64,000 nucleotides of DNA. Source: Sphingobium soli (lineage in GTDB: Bacteria > Pseudomonadota > Alphaproteobacteria > Sphingomonadales > Sphingomonadaceae). Both the position numbers and the translations under genes were made by a program. The stretch spans positions 186,001 through 250,000 of the forward strand of contig NZ_JAJGNP010000004.1 of NCBI RefSeq assembly GCF_020782245.1, given 5' to 3'. The notes under the pieces are model-generated. The model ran no database searches. It saw only the letters and a program-made list of their open reading frames with translations, and was not told the origin of the DNA. Below are positions 44,915 through 54,828 of this stretch, in pieces (the first letter of the stretch is position 1; each line of letters begins with the position of its first letter).

Positions 44915-46429
44915 TTACTCTCCCAAAGCCAGATCGATCAGCGCCATGGTCGACGGATCAAATCCGCTCGGCCCATCGGCTTCGATCGACTTGGCGATCT
45001 CCTTGCCCAGTTCCACGCCGAACTGGTCGAACGGGTTGATCCCCATCAGCACGGCATTGGCGAAGGTGCGATGCTCGTAGAAGGCGATCAGCGCGCCCAG
45101 CGCCTCTGGCGTCACATCCTCCATCAGGATCGTGGTCGACGGCCGCCCGCCGGGATAGGCGCGCGCCGGATCGTCCGGATTCTCCTTGCCCCGCATCAGC
45201 GCCGCGCCCTGCGCAAAGCAGTTGACCAGCAGCGCCCGGTGATGCGCCGGGTCCAGCGTATGGCCCTGTTCGATCGAGGCGATGAACTCGACCGGTGCGA
45301 TGATGGTCCCCTGGTGCAACAGCTGGAACACCGCATGCTGTGCATCGGTGCCCACTCCGCCCCAGGTGATCGGCGCGGTCGGGCCGTCGACCGGCGTGCC
45401 ATCGCGCTTCACGCTCTTGCCGTTGCTCTCCATCTCAAGTTGCTGAAGATAGGATGGCAGCAGCTTCAGCCGCTCGTCATAGGCGAACAGCGCGCGGGTC
45501 TGGCATCCCATCACCCGCGCATAATATTGGTCGGCGAAGGCCGCGATCAGCGGGGCGTTTTCGCGCGGGTCGGACAGGCGAAAATGCCGGTCCATCGCCG
45601 CCGCGCCCTCCAGCAGGCTCTCGAACGCGTCCCAGCCCAGCGACAGCGCAGCAGGAAAACCGATTGAGGACCAGAGCGAATAGCGCCCGCCCACGCTTTC
45701 GGAAAAAGGCAGGATGCGCGTTTCGTCGACGCCCCATTCGATTGCCTTGTCGGGCGAGGCCGTCAGCGCGATGACCCGGCCATAGGGGTCCTCTACGCCG
45801 GCCTCGACCATCCAGTTGATCGCGCTCGCCGCGTTCAGCATCGTCTCGGTCGTGGTGAAGGTTTTCGACGCGACCGCGATCAGCGTATAGGCCGGGTCGA
45901 AACTGTCCATTGCCCGCTCCAGCGCGGTGCCATCGACATTGGACACGATCGCCACGTCATAACGGATGCCATCGCCGTCCAGCGCGTCGATGATGAGGTC
46001 GGGACCAAGCGCCGACCCGCCAATGCCGATATGCAGGATATGACGGATCTCGCCCAACGCACCCGCCTCGATCGCATCGATCAGCGCGCGCATCCTCGCG
46101 TGCAGCGCCTTGGCTCGTGCAACGCTGTCGGCATTGCCCTCGCCGCGCTCGGCAGGATGCTCGGCGGCGCGACCTTCGGTATTGTTGACCGCCTCGCCAG
46201 CGAAAAGCGCATCGCGCTGCGCGGCAAAGCCCTGTTCCTGCGCCAGGGTCAGGAACGCGTCGATCAGTTCGCCGGTCAGGTGCGTCTTGGACCAGTCGAA
46301 CCGCAAAGGCCCCTGGCTGAGCACCAGCGACGACAGCCGGTCGGGCTCAGCGGTAAAGATCGTCTTGAGGTCGGGTTGGGGCAGCGCGGCAATGGCCGCC
46401 AAGGGACCGTGCAGTGCAGGGCTGGTCAT
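44915..46429 (-). CDS. pgi: Glucose-6-phosphate isomerase
   Basis: Pgi interconverts glucose 6-phosphate and fructose 6-phosphate. The 504-residue protein has IGIGGSALGPDLI, VASKTFTTTETM, VGGRYSLWSSIGFPAAL and the C-terminal region with NPFDQFGVELGKEIA. It is slightly shorter than the E. coli enzyme, as usual for alphaproteobacteria. It feeds sugar-nucleotide synthesis for the polysaccharide genes in the window. It is divergent from lepB. Confidence 0.95.
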   Translation of the reverse strand: MTSPALHGPLAAIAALPQPDLKTIFTAEPDRLSSLVLSQGPLRFDWSKTHLTGELIDAFLTLAQEQGFAAQRDALFAGEAVNNTEGRAAEHPAERGEGNADSVARAKALHARMRALIDAIEAGALGEIRHILHIGIGGSALGPDLIIDALDGDGIRYDVAIVSNVDGTALERAMDSFDPAYTLIAVASKTFTTTETMLNAASAINWMVEAGVEDPYGRVIALTASPDKAIEWGVDETRILPFSESVGGRYSLWSSIGFPAALSLGWDAFESLLEGAAAMDRHFRLSDPRENAPLIAAFADQYYARVMGCQTRALFAYDERLKLLPSYLQQLEMESNGKSVKRDGTPVDGPTAPITWGGVGTDAQHAVFQLLHQGTIIAPVEFIASIEQGHTLDPAHHRALLVNCFAQGAALMRGKENPDDPARAYPGGRPSTTILMEDVTPEALGALIAFYEHRTFANAVLMGINPFDQFGVELGKEIAKSIEADGPSGFDPSTMALIDLALGE

Positions 46430-46607
46430 GCTGGGAATCCTTTTTGTGACGTTGGTCGATATCGACGCTGCACCGGTCGATTCTGTGCCGTTCTAGACCG
46501 GCGCGCCGTGCAATGCACCATCGGGTGTGCTTGACGCGGCCTTTGCGACACCGCAAAAGCCGCCACGGCCCTTTTGCGGGCCAGAGCGAAGGAAAAGACC
46601 AGCATCC

Positions 46608-47432
46608 ATGACTGCCAAATCCGAAACACGGGACTTCCTCTGGTTTCTCGTCAAGCTGGGCCTGTTCGTCTTCATCCTGCGCAGCTTCATCGTCTCGCCC
46701 TTCAACATCCCATCGGAATCGATGCAGCCGCGCTTGCTGATCGGCGATTATCTGCTGGTGGCCAAATGGCCCTATGGCTATTCGCGCTATTCGCTGCCGT
46801 TCAGCGTGCCGTTGATCCCCGGCCGCATCCTTGCCTCCACGCCGGAACGCGGCGACGTGGCGGTGTTCAAGGCGCCGCCGACGCAAAAAAATGACTATAT
46901 CAAGCGGGTGATCGGCCTGCCCGGCGACATCGTCGCGGTGCGCGGCGGCACGGTCTATCTGAACGGCCAGGCCGTCCCCAAACAGAAGGTCGCCGACTTC
47001 GTCATTCCTGTAACGCCCAACATGATTGAGGCATCGGAAAAGGAGGGCAGCCCTTCGCCCTGCTATCGCCCGGAGTTCGAGGAAGCCGCGCCGGGCGGCG
47101 GGCGGCAATGCCGCTATCCGCAATATCGCGAAACGCTGCCCGGCGGCAAAAGCTATAATGTGCTCGACCTGCTGCCCGATGGCGCGGCCGATGATCGCGA
47201 CGCGGTGCTGGTGCCCGAAGGCCATTTGTTCATGATGGGCGACAATCGCGACCGCAGCGCCGACAGCCGCTTCCCCGCGGTCGAAGGCGGCGGCATCGGA
47301 CTGGTCCCGGAAAAGAATCTGGTGGGCAAAGCGCTGGTTTCTGTGTTCTCGACCGACGGCAGCGCCAATTGGCTGCTCCCCTGGACCTGGTTCACCGCCG
47401 CCCGCTGGAGTCGCATCGGGGAAGGCTTTTGA
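46608..47432 (+). CDS. lepB: Signal peptidase I
   Basis: LepB cleaves signal peptides from exported proteins at the outer face of the inner membrane. The protein is 274 residues from ATG 46608, with one N-terminal membrane helix (about 11-30). Ser38 in PSESMQP is the nucleophile and Lys99 in YIKRVIGLPGD the general base. GDNRDRSADSRF is the third conserved box. A periplasmic insertion of about 70 residues contains a possible disulfide (CYRPE with CRYPQ). Its stop overlaps the TTG start of rnc. Confidence 0.94.
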   Translation: MTAKSETRDFLWFLVKLGLFVFILRSFIVSPFNIPSESMQPRLLIGDYLLVAKWPYGYSRYSLPFSVPLIPGRILASTPERGDVAVFKAPPTQKNDYIKRVIGLPGDIVAVRGGTVYLNGQAVPKQKVADFVIPVTPNMIEASEKEGSPSPCYRPEFEEAAPGGGRQCRYPQYRETLPGGKSYNVLDLLPDGAADDRDAVLVPEGHLFMMGDNRDRSADSRFPAVEGGGIGLVPEKNLVGKALVSVFSTDGSANWLLPWTWFTAARWSRIGEGF

Positions 47433-48112
47433 CCGTATCGCCACCCAGACCTGACACCGATGGCTGGCTCCAGGACTTGATCGGCCGCGCGCCGACCAAC
47501 CGCGCCGCCTTCGAACAAGCGCTCACCCATGGCAGCGCCAAGCCGGTCAATTATGAGCGGCTGGAATTTCTGGGCGACCGCATATTGGGCCTGTTGATCG
47601 GCGAATGGGTGTTCGACCGCTTTGCCGATGAACCCGAAGGCAAGCTGTCGCGCCGGTATAACGCGCTGGTGTCCGGCGAAACCTGCGCCGACATCGCCCG
47701 CGCCGCAGGCGTGCCCAAACATCTGATCCTGGGCAAGCAGGCGCGCGACGATGGCGCCGCCGACAGCGACAATGTGCTGGGCGACGTGATGGAGGCGTTG
47801 ATCGGCGCGCTCTATCTGGAAGGCGGCCTGGACGAAGCACGCGCCCTCGTCCGCCGCTTGTGGGGCAACCGCGTCGACACCCAGACCAGCGCGCCGCGCC
47901 ACCCCAAGTCCGCGCTTCAGGAGTGGGCCGCCGCCAACAGGCGCAAGCCCCCCGAATATCAGATGACAGACCGCTCCGGCCCCCAGCATGCGCTGCGCTT
48001 CACCGTCGCCGTCTCGATCAAGGGCGCAGGCGAGGCAAGCGCGACCGGCGCATCCAAGCAGGAAGCGGAAACGGCGGCGGCCAAGGCGCTGCTGGAGAAA
48101 CTGGCGGGATAG
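47429..48112 (+). CDS. rnc: Ribonuclease III
   Basis: RNase III cuts double-stranded RNA in rRNA processing and regulation. The 227-residue protein starts at TTG 47429, overlapping the lepB stop by four bases (TTGA). The catalytic domain has ERLEFLGDRILGLLI and DVMEALIGALYLEGG. A C-terminal dsRNA-binding domain runs from about 155 and ends KQEAETAAAKALLEKL. The lepB-rnc-era order is the classic one. Confidence 0.95.
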   Translation: MTVSPPRPDTDGWLQDLIGRAPTNRAAFEQALTHGSAKPVNYERLEFLGDRILGLLIGEWVFDRFADEPEGKLSRRYNALVSGETCADIARAAGVPKHLILGKQARDDGAADSDNVLGDVMEALIGALYLEGGLDEARALVRRLWGNRVDTQTSAPRHPKSALQEWAAANRRKPPEYQMTDRSGPQHALRFTVAVSIKGAGEASATGASKQEAETAAAKALLEKLAG

Positions 48113-48153
48113 GTCCAGCTTCCTCTCAAGATAGAAAACACCTACAACATTCT

Positions 48154-48240
48154 CGTCATCCCGGGCTTGACCCGGGATCCCGCTTTTTCCGCAAAACACG
48201 CGAGAATAAGCGGGATCCCGGCTTTTTCGCCGGGACGACG
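48154..48240. repeat. Element A, intergenic copy between rnc and era
   Basis: This 87-base palindromic element begins CGTCATCCCGGG and ends CCGGGACGACG. Each arm contains its own hairpin (CCCGGGCTTGACCCGGG and CCCGGCTTTTTCGCCGGG), and the inner ATCCCGCTT/AAGCGGGAT blocks also pair. It lies about 30 bases upstream of the era start, inside an otherwise operonic gene pair, so it may affect transcript processing between rnc and era. Confidence 0.9.
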
Positions 48241-48270
48241 GGATTGCCGTAGTCGAACGGAGTATATTTG

Positions 48271-49179
48271 TTGGACGTTTCAGAAGAATCCCAGCGCTGC
48301 GGCGTCGTCGCGATCGTCGGGGCGCCCAATGCGGGCAAATCCACGCTGGTGAATGCGCTGGTAGGGCAGAAGGTGGCGATCACCAGTCCCAAAGCGCAGA
48401 CCACTCGCACCCGTGTCATGGGCGTCGCGATCGAAGGCGACGCGCAGATCGTGCTGGTCGATACGCCCGGCATCTTCGCGCCCAAGCGTCGGCTCGACCG
48501 CGCGATGGTGCAGGCGGCCTGGGGCGGCGCGCAGGGCGCGGACCTCATCGCGCTTGTCGTGGATGGCAAAGCGGGTCTTGGCCCCAAGATGGAGCCGATC
48601 GTCGAGGCGCTCGTCCATCGCTCTGAACGCAAATGGCTGATCCTCAACAAGGTCGACATCGCCATCAAGGAAAAGCTGCTGGTCCACACCCAGAAACTCT
48701 ATGAGCGGGTGGGCTTTGAGGAGACATTTTTCATTTCCGCCCAGACTGGCGACGGCCTGGCGCAGCTCAAGACCGCCTTTGCCGACGCTATGCCGCAGGG
48801 ACCATGGCATTTCCCGGAGGATCAGGTGTCCGACGCCACCGACCGCATGCTGGCCGCCGAAATCACCCGCGAACAGCTCTACCATCAGCTCCACGCCGAA
48901 CTCCCCTATGCCGCTGCCGTCGATACCGAACAATATAAGGAACGCGAGGATGGATCGGTCGAAATCCACCAGCAAATCCTCGTCGCTCGCCCGACCCAGC
49001 GCGCCATCGTGCTCGGCAAGGGCGGTCAGCGTCTCAAGGAAATCGGATCAAAGGCGCGCGCCGAACTGGCCACGCTGCTTGGCGTCAAGGTCCATCTCTA
49101 CCTGCACGTCAAGGTGAAGGAAGATTGGGAAGACGACCGCTTCATCTACCGCGACATCGGTCTGGATTGGGTGGAATAA
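48271..49179 (+). CDS. era: GTPase Era
   Basis: Era is a GTPase that binds 16S rRNA and helps 30S subunit maturation. The 302-residue protein has G1 GAPNAGKST, G3 DTPG, G4 NKVD and G5 SAQTGDG. The C-terminal KH domain has GKGGQRLKEIGSKAR. The start is TTG at 48271 or the TTG one codon earlier, with ACGGAG about eight bases upstream of 48271. An ATG start is not available nearby. It follows rnc but is separated by element A. Confidence 0.95.
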   Translation: MDVSEESQRCGVVAIVGAPNAGKSTLVNALVGQKVAITSPKAQTTRTRVMGVAIEGDAQIVLVDTPGIFAPKRRLDRAMVQAAWGGAQGADLIALVVDGKAGLGPKMEPIVEALVHRSERKWLILNKVDIAIKEKLLVHTQKLYERVGFEETFFISAQTGDGLAQLKTAFADAMPQGPWHFPEDQVSDATDRMLAAEITREQLYHQLHAELPYAAAVDTEQYKEREDGSVEIHQQILVARPTQRAIVLGKGGQRLKEIGSKARAELATLLGVKVHLYLHVKVKEDWEDDRFIYRDIGLDWVE

Positions 49180-49321
49180 CCGCCAAGCAAGATCGTTGCC
49201 CGACCGCTTGCAGCAGGTTTCGCAGCTGCTGCCTCATCAGCGGTTGGGCCGGCTTTGCACCTATTATCCGACCATGGCCGCCAACCCGGCAATATCAGGG
49301 TGCGACAAGACCAAAGGCCGG

Positions 49322-50197
49322 CTAATCGATGGTGACACCCGTTGCCAACCGGATGCGTTCATCGCGCAATATTTGCATCCGCGTATCAGCGTCAGCCGGT
49401 GCGATACTGCGCCCTCGTTCATCCGCCAACGTGCGAATCTGGTCGTCGATGCTCTGCACCCGCGCCATCTTGTCAAACGCCTCGCGCTTTTCGACCGACT
49501 CCATCACGATCTGTAGTCCCGTGCCAAAGGAGCAGGCCTGATGATAGGCGTTCACCTCGCGGATCATCTCGTCGACAGGATAAGTCGCAGCGGTCTGCTT
49601 CAGATGCGGGGTGATGATCTCAAGCAACCGGACGCGTTCGGTGTCGATGGCCTTGGTGATCGTCTGGATGATCTGGTTGCGATAGACATGGGTGTTCACA
49701 TGATCGCGGCTGCCGCTGACAATGGCGGCACCACCCGACAAAATGGATTTGGCCAATTCACCGGTCACTATTGTCGATGTGGTGGCCAAGCCTGTAGTGA
49801 AGATGCTCATCCAGCCATTCACTTCGGCCTGACGCTTGAGCAATAGCGCCTTTTCCGACGTGCAAACGTCATCCGCCTGTTTCAGCAAGATCGCAGCCAG
49901 GCGATTTCGGGCAATCTCATTGTCTACCGCCGCATGATAAGCCGTCAGTCGTGGATCGGCGGTGCCAGGAAATGTGAAACAGGACAGATCGATCGCGCCT
50001 GGACGAGAATCCGCCGCCGTCGGCCTGGTCCTGCCCCTGTGGACGTCAGGCTCCCGTACCGTGTGGCAGCTATCGCTGTCGGGATAGACCGCCATCGTAA
50101 CGGGTTCGACGCGCGCGCCGCCCGCGCCCGCGCACGCAGACGTGAGGAGTGACCCCAGGCACAGAACCATCCCGCCAGAAAATTGCCGAATCTGCAT
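49322..50197 (-). CDS. Predicted lipoprotein of unknown function
   Basis: The 291-residue protein starts at ATG 50197, with GGGGGAGAAG just upstream. The signal ends in a lipobox (SLLTSAC), predicting lipidation. The mature part has four cysteines and a central hydrophobic Gly/Ala-rich segment (SIFTTGLATTSTIVTG, then AKSILSGGAAIVSG). Long helical, charged regions follow and end DERIRLATGV. I do not recognise a domain. Base composition is lower in GC than its neighbours. It converges on era. Confidence 0.78.
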   Translation of the reverse strand: MQIRQFSGGMVLCLGSLLTSACAGAGGARVEPVTMAVYPDSDSCHTVREPDVHRGRTRPTAADSRPGAIDLSCFTFPGTADPRLTAYHAAVDNEIARNRLAAILLKQADDVCTSEKALLLKRQAEVNGWMSIFTTGLATTSTIVTGELAKSILSGGAAIVSGSRDHVNTHVYRNQIIQTITKAIDTERVRLLEIITPHLKQTAATYPVDEMIREVNAYHQACSFGTGLQIVMESVEKREAFDKMARVQSIDDQIRTLADERGRSIAPADADTRMQILRDERIRLATGVTID

Positions 50198-50304
50198 GTG
50201 CTTCTCCCCCCGAATCCGCACGACCCGCGAATATCATCCAGGAAAGGATGGTAAGTCGCAAGTCGTTATTGATCCGAAATGAAGCAGCTAAAAGATCATG
50301 ATGG

Positions 50305-52872
50305 TCAGCCCGTTGCGGCAGTCTTCTTCGCCGATGCCTTCTTGACGGCAGGCTTCTTTGGCGCGCTATCCTTCTTCGCGGCTGCCTTCTTGGGCGCGGC
50401 TTTCTTCTTGCCCTTCTTCGCCGGGGCCGATGCGGCCTTGGCGTCGATCAGTTGCGCGGCTTCCTCCAGCGTCAACGCTTCGGGCGTGACCGTCTTGGGC
50501 AGCGTCGCATTGGTCGTGCCATCGGTGACATAGGGACCATAGCGCCCTTCCATCACCTTGATCTCCGCTTCGGTGCGGGGATGCGCGCCCAGCACTTTCA
50601 GCGGTTCGCGCGCCGCGCCCCGGCCGCCGCGCGTGGCCGCTTCGGCGAGTTTCACGACAGCGCTGTTCATCCCCACCTCGAAAATCTCGGCAGTGTTGGA
50701 CAAGCGGCCATATTTGCCATCGTGCAGCAGATACGGCCCAAAGCGGCCGATATTGGCGACGATCGGCTTGCCCGTTTCCGGGTGCAGCCCCACCTCACGC
50801 GGCAGGCTCAGCAGCTTGACCGCCCAGTCCAGCGTCAATTCGCCATCGGGCAGATCCTTGGGAATCGATCCGCGCTTCGCCTCCTTGCCCTCGCCCATCT
50901 CGATATAGGGGCCAAAGCGGCCGGACTTGCGCGTGATGTCCTGTCCGGTTTCGGGATGCTGGCCCAGCACTTCCGGCCCGGTATCCTCGCCATCCTTGCC
51001 GCCGGGCTGGCCGAATTTGCGCGTATATTTGCAGTCAGGATAGTTGGAGCAGGCGATGAACGCCCCGAACCGCCCGCCGCGCAGCGCCAGTTGGCCGTCG
51101 CCGCACATCGGGCAGGCGCGCGGATTGCTGCCATCGGCCTTGGGCGGGAAGAGCATCGGCTCCAGAAACTTGTCCAGTTCCGCCGTGATGTCGCTCGGCT
51201 TCTGCTCCATCACCTCGGCGGTCTTGGGCTTGAAGTCGCGCCAAAAGGCCTCCAGCACGTCCTGCCACTGCGCCCGGCCGCCGCTGATATCGTCCAGCTC
51301 GTCTTCCAGCCCCGCTGTGAAGTCATAGGAGACGTAGCGCTCGAAAAACCGCTCCAGGAACGCCGTTACCAGCCGCCCGCTTTCCTCGGCAAAGAAACGG
51401 TTTTTCTCCACGCGCACATAATCGCGGTCCTTGAGCACCTGCAAGGTCGAGGCATAGGTGGACGGCCGCCCGATACCCAGTTCCTCCAGCCGCTTGACCA
51501 GCGAGGCTTCGGAATAGCGCGGCGGCGGCTGGGTGAAATGCTGTTCGGCACTGACCTTCTTTTTGGCCGGCGCATCCCCCGCGGCCATGCGCGGCAACAG
51601 CTTCGCATCATCGTCCTCGCTGTCGTCGCGGCCCTCTTCGTAAAGCGCCAGGAAGCCCGGAAAGATCACGACCTGCCCGGTGGCGCGCAGCGTATGACTC
51701 CCGCTGCCATCGACCATGTCGATCGTCGTCCGCTCCAGCCGCGCGGACGCCATCTGGCTTGCCAGCGCACGCTTGAAGATCAGATCATAGAGGCGCGCAT
51801 GATCGCCCGACCCCGCCTTGTCGCGGCCGAACTCGGTGGGACGGATGGCCTCGTGGGCTTCCTGCGCATTCTTCGCCTTGGTCTGATATTGGCGCGGTTT
51901 TTCGGGCAGATAGCCGCCGTCATAACGGTCCGCAATCGCCTTGCGCGCCGCCGAAATCGCGCTTCCGTCCATCTGCACGCCGTCGGTCCGCATATAGGTG
52001 ATCGCGCCATCCTCGTAGAGCTGCTGCGCGATCCGCATCGTGTGGCTGGCGGAAAAACCGAGCTTGCGCGCCGCTTCCTGCTGCAAAGTGGACGTGGTGA
52101 AGGGCGGCGGCGGATTGCGCGTGAGTGGCTTCGTCTCGACCTTGTCGACGGTGAAGCGCCCGGCCTCCACATCGGCCTTGGCGGCCATGGCGTCGCCTTC
52201 CTTGCCGATGGTCAGGCGCTCAATCTTTTCGCCTTTCCAGCGGACAAGGCGCGCGGTGAAGGCCTGCCCGCCCTGCTCCATCTCAGCCGCGACCGACCAA
52301 TATTCTTGGGGGCTGAAGCTTTCGATCTCGCGCTCGCGCTCGACCACCAACCGCAGCGCCACCGACTGCACGCGCCCGGCCGACTTGGCGCCCGGCAGCT
52401 TGCGCCACAGCACCGGCGACAGGGTGAAACCCACCAGGTAATCAAGCGCCCGGCGCGCCCGATAGGCGTCGATCAAATCCTCGTCCAGCGCGCGTGGCTG
52501 CGCCATCGCCTCGGTCACTGCCGCCTTGGTGATCGCGTTGAACGTCACCCGGTCGACCTTTTGCGGCAGCGCCTTCTTCGCGCGCAGCACTTCCTGCACA
52601 TGCCAGCTGATCGCCTCGCCCTCGCGATCAGGGTCAGTCGCCAGGATCAATCGGTCGGCCTTCTTCGCCTCGTCGGCGATGGCTTTCAGCTGCTTGCCCT
52701 TGTCGCCATAATTTTCCCACGACATCGCAAAGCCGTTGTCAGGATCCACCGACCCGTCCTTGGGCGGCAGGTCGCGGATATGGCCATAGCTGGCGAGGAC
52801 ATGGAAATCGCCGCCCAGATATTTTTCGATGGTCTTCGCCTTGGCCGGCGATTCGACGATGACAAGCTGCAT
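50305..52872 (-). CDS. topA: DNA topoisomerase I
   Basis: TopA relaxes negative supercoils. The 855-residue protein has the N-terminal TOPRIM domain (VIVESPAKAKTIEKYLG, DPDREGEAISWH) and the active-site tyrosine in ITYMRTDGVQM. One zinc ribbon has CPMCG and CSNYPDCKYT. Several C-terminal topo-C repeats (GRFGPYI types) follow. A Lys/Ala-rich basic tail of about 45 residues ends the protein and probably binds DNA. It follows dprA in the same direction. Confidence 0.96.
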   Translation of the reverse strand: MQLVIVESPAKAKTIEKYLGGDFHVLASYGHIRDLPPKDGSVDPDNGFAMSWENYGDKGKQLKAIADEAKKADRLILATDPDREGEAISWHVQEVLRAKKALPQKVDRVTFNAITKAAVTEAMAQPRALDEDLIDAYRARRALDYLVGFTLSPVLWRKLPGAKSAGRVQSVALRLVVEREREIESFSPQEYWSVAAEMEQGGQAFTARLVRWKGEKIERLTIGKEGDAMAAKADVEAGRFTVDKVETKPLTRNPPPPFTTSTLQQEAARKLGFSASHTMRIAQQLYEDGAITYMRTDGVQMDGSAISAARKAIADRYDGGYLPEKPRQYQTKAKNAQEAHEAIRPTEFGRDKAGSGDHARLYDLIFKRALASQMASARLERTTIDMVDGSGSHTLRATGQVVIFPGFLALYEEGRDDSEDDDAKLLPRMAAGDAPAKKKVSAEQHFTQPPPRYSEASLVKRLEELGIGRPSTYASTLQVLKDRDYVRVEKNRFFAEESGRLVTAFLERFFERYVSYDFTAGLEDELDDISGGRAQWQDVLEAFWRDFKPKTAEVMEQKPSDITAELDKFLEPMLFPPKADGSNPRACPMCGDGQLALRGGRFGAFIACSNYPDCKYTRKFGQPGGKDGEDTGPEVLGQHPETGQDITRKSGRFGPYIEMGEGKEAKRGSIPKDLPDGELTLDWAVKLLSLPREVGLHPETGKPIVANIGRFGPYLLHDGKYGRLSNTAEIFEVGMNSAVVKLAEAATRGGRGAAREPLKVLGAHPRTEAEIKVMEGRYGPYVTDGTTNATLPKTVTPEALTLEEAAQLIDAKAASAPAKKGKKKAAPKKAAAKKDSAPKKPAVKKASAKKTAATG

Positions 52873-52983
52873 GGATGCCCCGGTTAAAAATCTCTCACGT
52901 ATACGCGCGAGTGTGGAAAGGGATGACGCCCCCCGTCAAGCGTCGCTGATGTAGGCATGGCTGCCGCCCAAGGCCAGCCTCTT

Positions 52984-54066
52984 TCAGCGCAGGCTTACCT
53001 TAGCGCCCGCATGCCGCTCCAGCGCGCCGGCCAGCTCCAGTTCGAGCAGCACCGTCTGCACCACGGCGGGCGACAGGCCCGACAGGCGGATAAGTTCGTC
53101 CACCGGAGCCGCCGCCGGCCCCAGCAGCCCGATGACAGCGGCGCGCTCGCTTTGCGCAACGTCGCTCGACACCGGCTCGCCGATAAAATCGAAGCTCCCC
53201 TGCCGCACCACGCGCGGGTCGAAACCGCCGATCGCCTCCATCACGTCCGCGCCATTCTGGATCAGCGTCGCGCCCTCGCGGATCAGCAGGTTGCACCCTT
53301 GCGCGCGCGGATCGATGGGCGATCCGGGCACCGCCATCACCTCGCGCCCCGCCTCGCCCGCCAGCCGCGCGGTGATGAGCGATCCCGATTTGGGCGCGGC
53401 CTCCACCACCACCGTTCCCAAAGCCAGCCCTGCGATGATCCGGTTGCGCGCCGGGAAATGCCGCGCGAGCGGCTGAACGCCCGGCGGATGTTCGGTGACA
53501 AGCAGGCCGCGTTCAGCAAGCGCCTCCTGCAAATCCCGATTCTCCGGCGGAAACACCACGTCGATGCCGCAGGCGATGACGCCGATCGTACCGCTGTCGA
53601 TCGACCCGCGATGGGCTTCGGTATCGATCCCCCGCGCCAGTCCCGATACGACCACCGCCTCCCGCTGGCCCAAGTCCTGCGCCAGACTGCGCGCGAAGCG
53701 GCACGCCGCCGCCGACGCGTTGCGCGCGCCCACGATGGCGACGCAGGACCGCGCGGCCAGTGCCGCATCGCCGCGCACGATCAGAGCCGGTGGCGCGCCT
53801 TCCATCTGATGCAGCAAGACGGGATAATCAGCGTCACCCATCAACAGATAGCGGCCGCCCAGTGCGCGGGTGGCCGCTATCTCGCGCTCGACGGCGCCGG
53901 CATCGGCTACGCTCGCCCGGCCACCGCCCCGTTCCGCCAGCAAGGGAATGGCGCGCAACGCCTCGCTTGCGCTGCCAAAGCGGGCAAGCAGTTGCCGATA
54001 GCTGACTGGCCCGATTCGCGGCGAGCGGATCAAACGCAATCGATCGAACCGCTCCCGCTCACTCAT
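52984..54066 (-). CDS. dprA: DNA-processing protein DprA
   Basis: DprA loads RecA on incoming single-stranded DNA during transformation. The 360-residue protein has a helix-hairpin-like N-terminus and a Rossmann-fold core (AIVGARNASAAACRFAR, SGLARGIDTEAHRG, SLITARLAGEAGREVMAVPG). A C-terminal winged-helix DprA domain runs from about 295. Its ATG overlaps the plsY stop by four bases. The plsY-dprA-topA order is common in alphaproteobacteria. Its presence does not show that the cell is naturally competent. Confidence 0.94.
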   Translation of the reverse strand: MSERERFDRLRLIRSPRIGPVSYRQLLARFGSASEALRAIPLLAERGGGRASVADAGAVEREIAATRALGGRYLLMGDADYPVLLHQMEGAPPALIVRGDAALAARSCVAIVGARNASAAACRFARSLAQDLGQREAVVVSGLARGIDTEAHRGSIDSGTIGVIACGIDVVFPPENRDLQEALAERGLLVTEHPPGVQPLARHFPARNRIIAGLALGTVVVEAAPKSGSLITARLAGEAGREVMAVPGSPIDPRAQGCNLLIREGATLIQNGADVMEAIGGFDPRVVRQGSFDFIGEPVSSDVAQSERAAVIGLLGPAAAPVDELIRLSGLSPAVVQTVLLELELAGALERHAGAKVSLR

Positions 54067-54674
54067 TCAGGCATAGCCGTCTTGGATTTCCCGACCTTGG
54101 GTTCCTCACCCCTCGTCAATCGCGCAATATTCTGCCGATGCCGCCACAACAGGATCAACGCCATCGCAAGGCTCACCGGCACCAGGTCGACGCGGTCGAA
54201 TGCCCACATCGCTATGGGCGCGCTGATCCCCGCCGACATGCCGCCGACCGACGACCAGCGCGTGCCGAACAAAAGGCCCAGCCACACCAGCGCAAAAACG
54301 ATGCCCGCAGGCCAATAGAGCGCGGTCACGACACCCATCATCGTCGCCACGCCCTTGCCCCCGGCAAAGCGCAGCCACACCGGGTAGCAATGGCCGATGA
54401 AGGCCATCGCGCCCGCCATCGGCCCACCGCCATCGACAATCGCAGCACCGATCAGCACCGCCGCGGCCCCTTTCAGCAGGTCCAGCAACAACGTCGCGGC
54501 GGCCAGCCCCTTGCGCCCGGTGCGCAGCACATTGGTCGCGCCGATATTGCCTGACCCGATCTGGCGCAGGTCGCCAGCGCCGGTCACGCGGGTCAGCAGC
54601 AAACCAAAAGGGATGGAGCCCAGCAGATAACCCAGGACCAGAACGAGAGTGGGAAGAAGCCAATAAGGTGTCAT
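54063..54674 (-). CDS. plsY: Glycerol-3-phosphate acyltransferase PlsY
   Basis: PlsY transfers acyl groups from acyl-phosphate to glycerol 3-phosphate, the first step of phospholipid synthesis. The protein is 203 residues from ATG 54674, with 54680 as an alternative. Motifs are LGSIPFGLLL, IGSGNIGATNVLR and FAGGKGVATMMG. Several membrane segments are present. The frame is open far upstream, but only this part is PlsY. The first gene of plsY-dprA-topA. Confidence 0.94.
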   Translation of the reverse strand: MTPYWLLPTLVLVLGYLLGSIPFGLLLTRVTGAGDLRQIGSGNIGATNVLRTGRKGLAAATLLLDLLKGAAAVLIGAAIVDGGGPMAGAMAFIGHCYPVWLRFAGGKGVATMMGVVTALYWPAGIVFALVWLGLLFGTRWSSVGGMSAGISAPIAMWAFDRVDLVPVSLAMALILLWRHRQNIARLTRGEEPKVGKSKTAMPE

Positions 54675-54828
54675 GAACATCGCCGATAGAAAGTGCCCGC
54701 GACCATAGCGTGACAGTCGCGCGGAGCAATGGCGAAGCTGCGTCGCGCAATGATGACGCCCTTTGTCACCCGTATCTGTCACTCGCATCCTTTTGCCCGT
54801 TCGGGCGCTTATGCCTCTCTTCCCGGAC

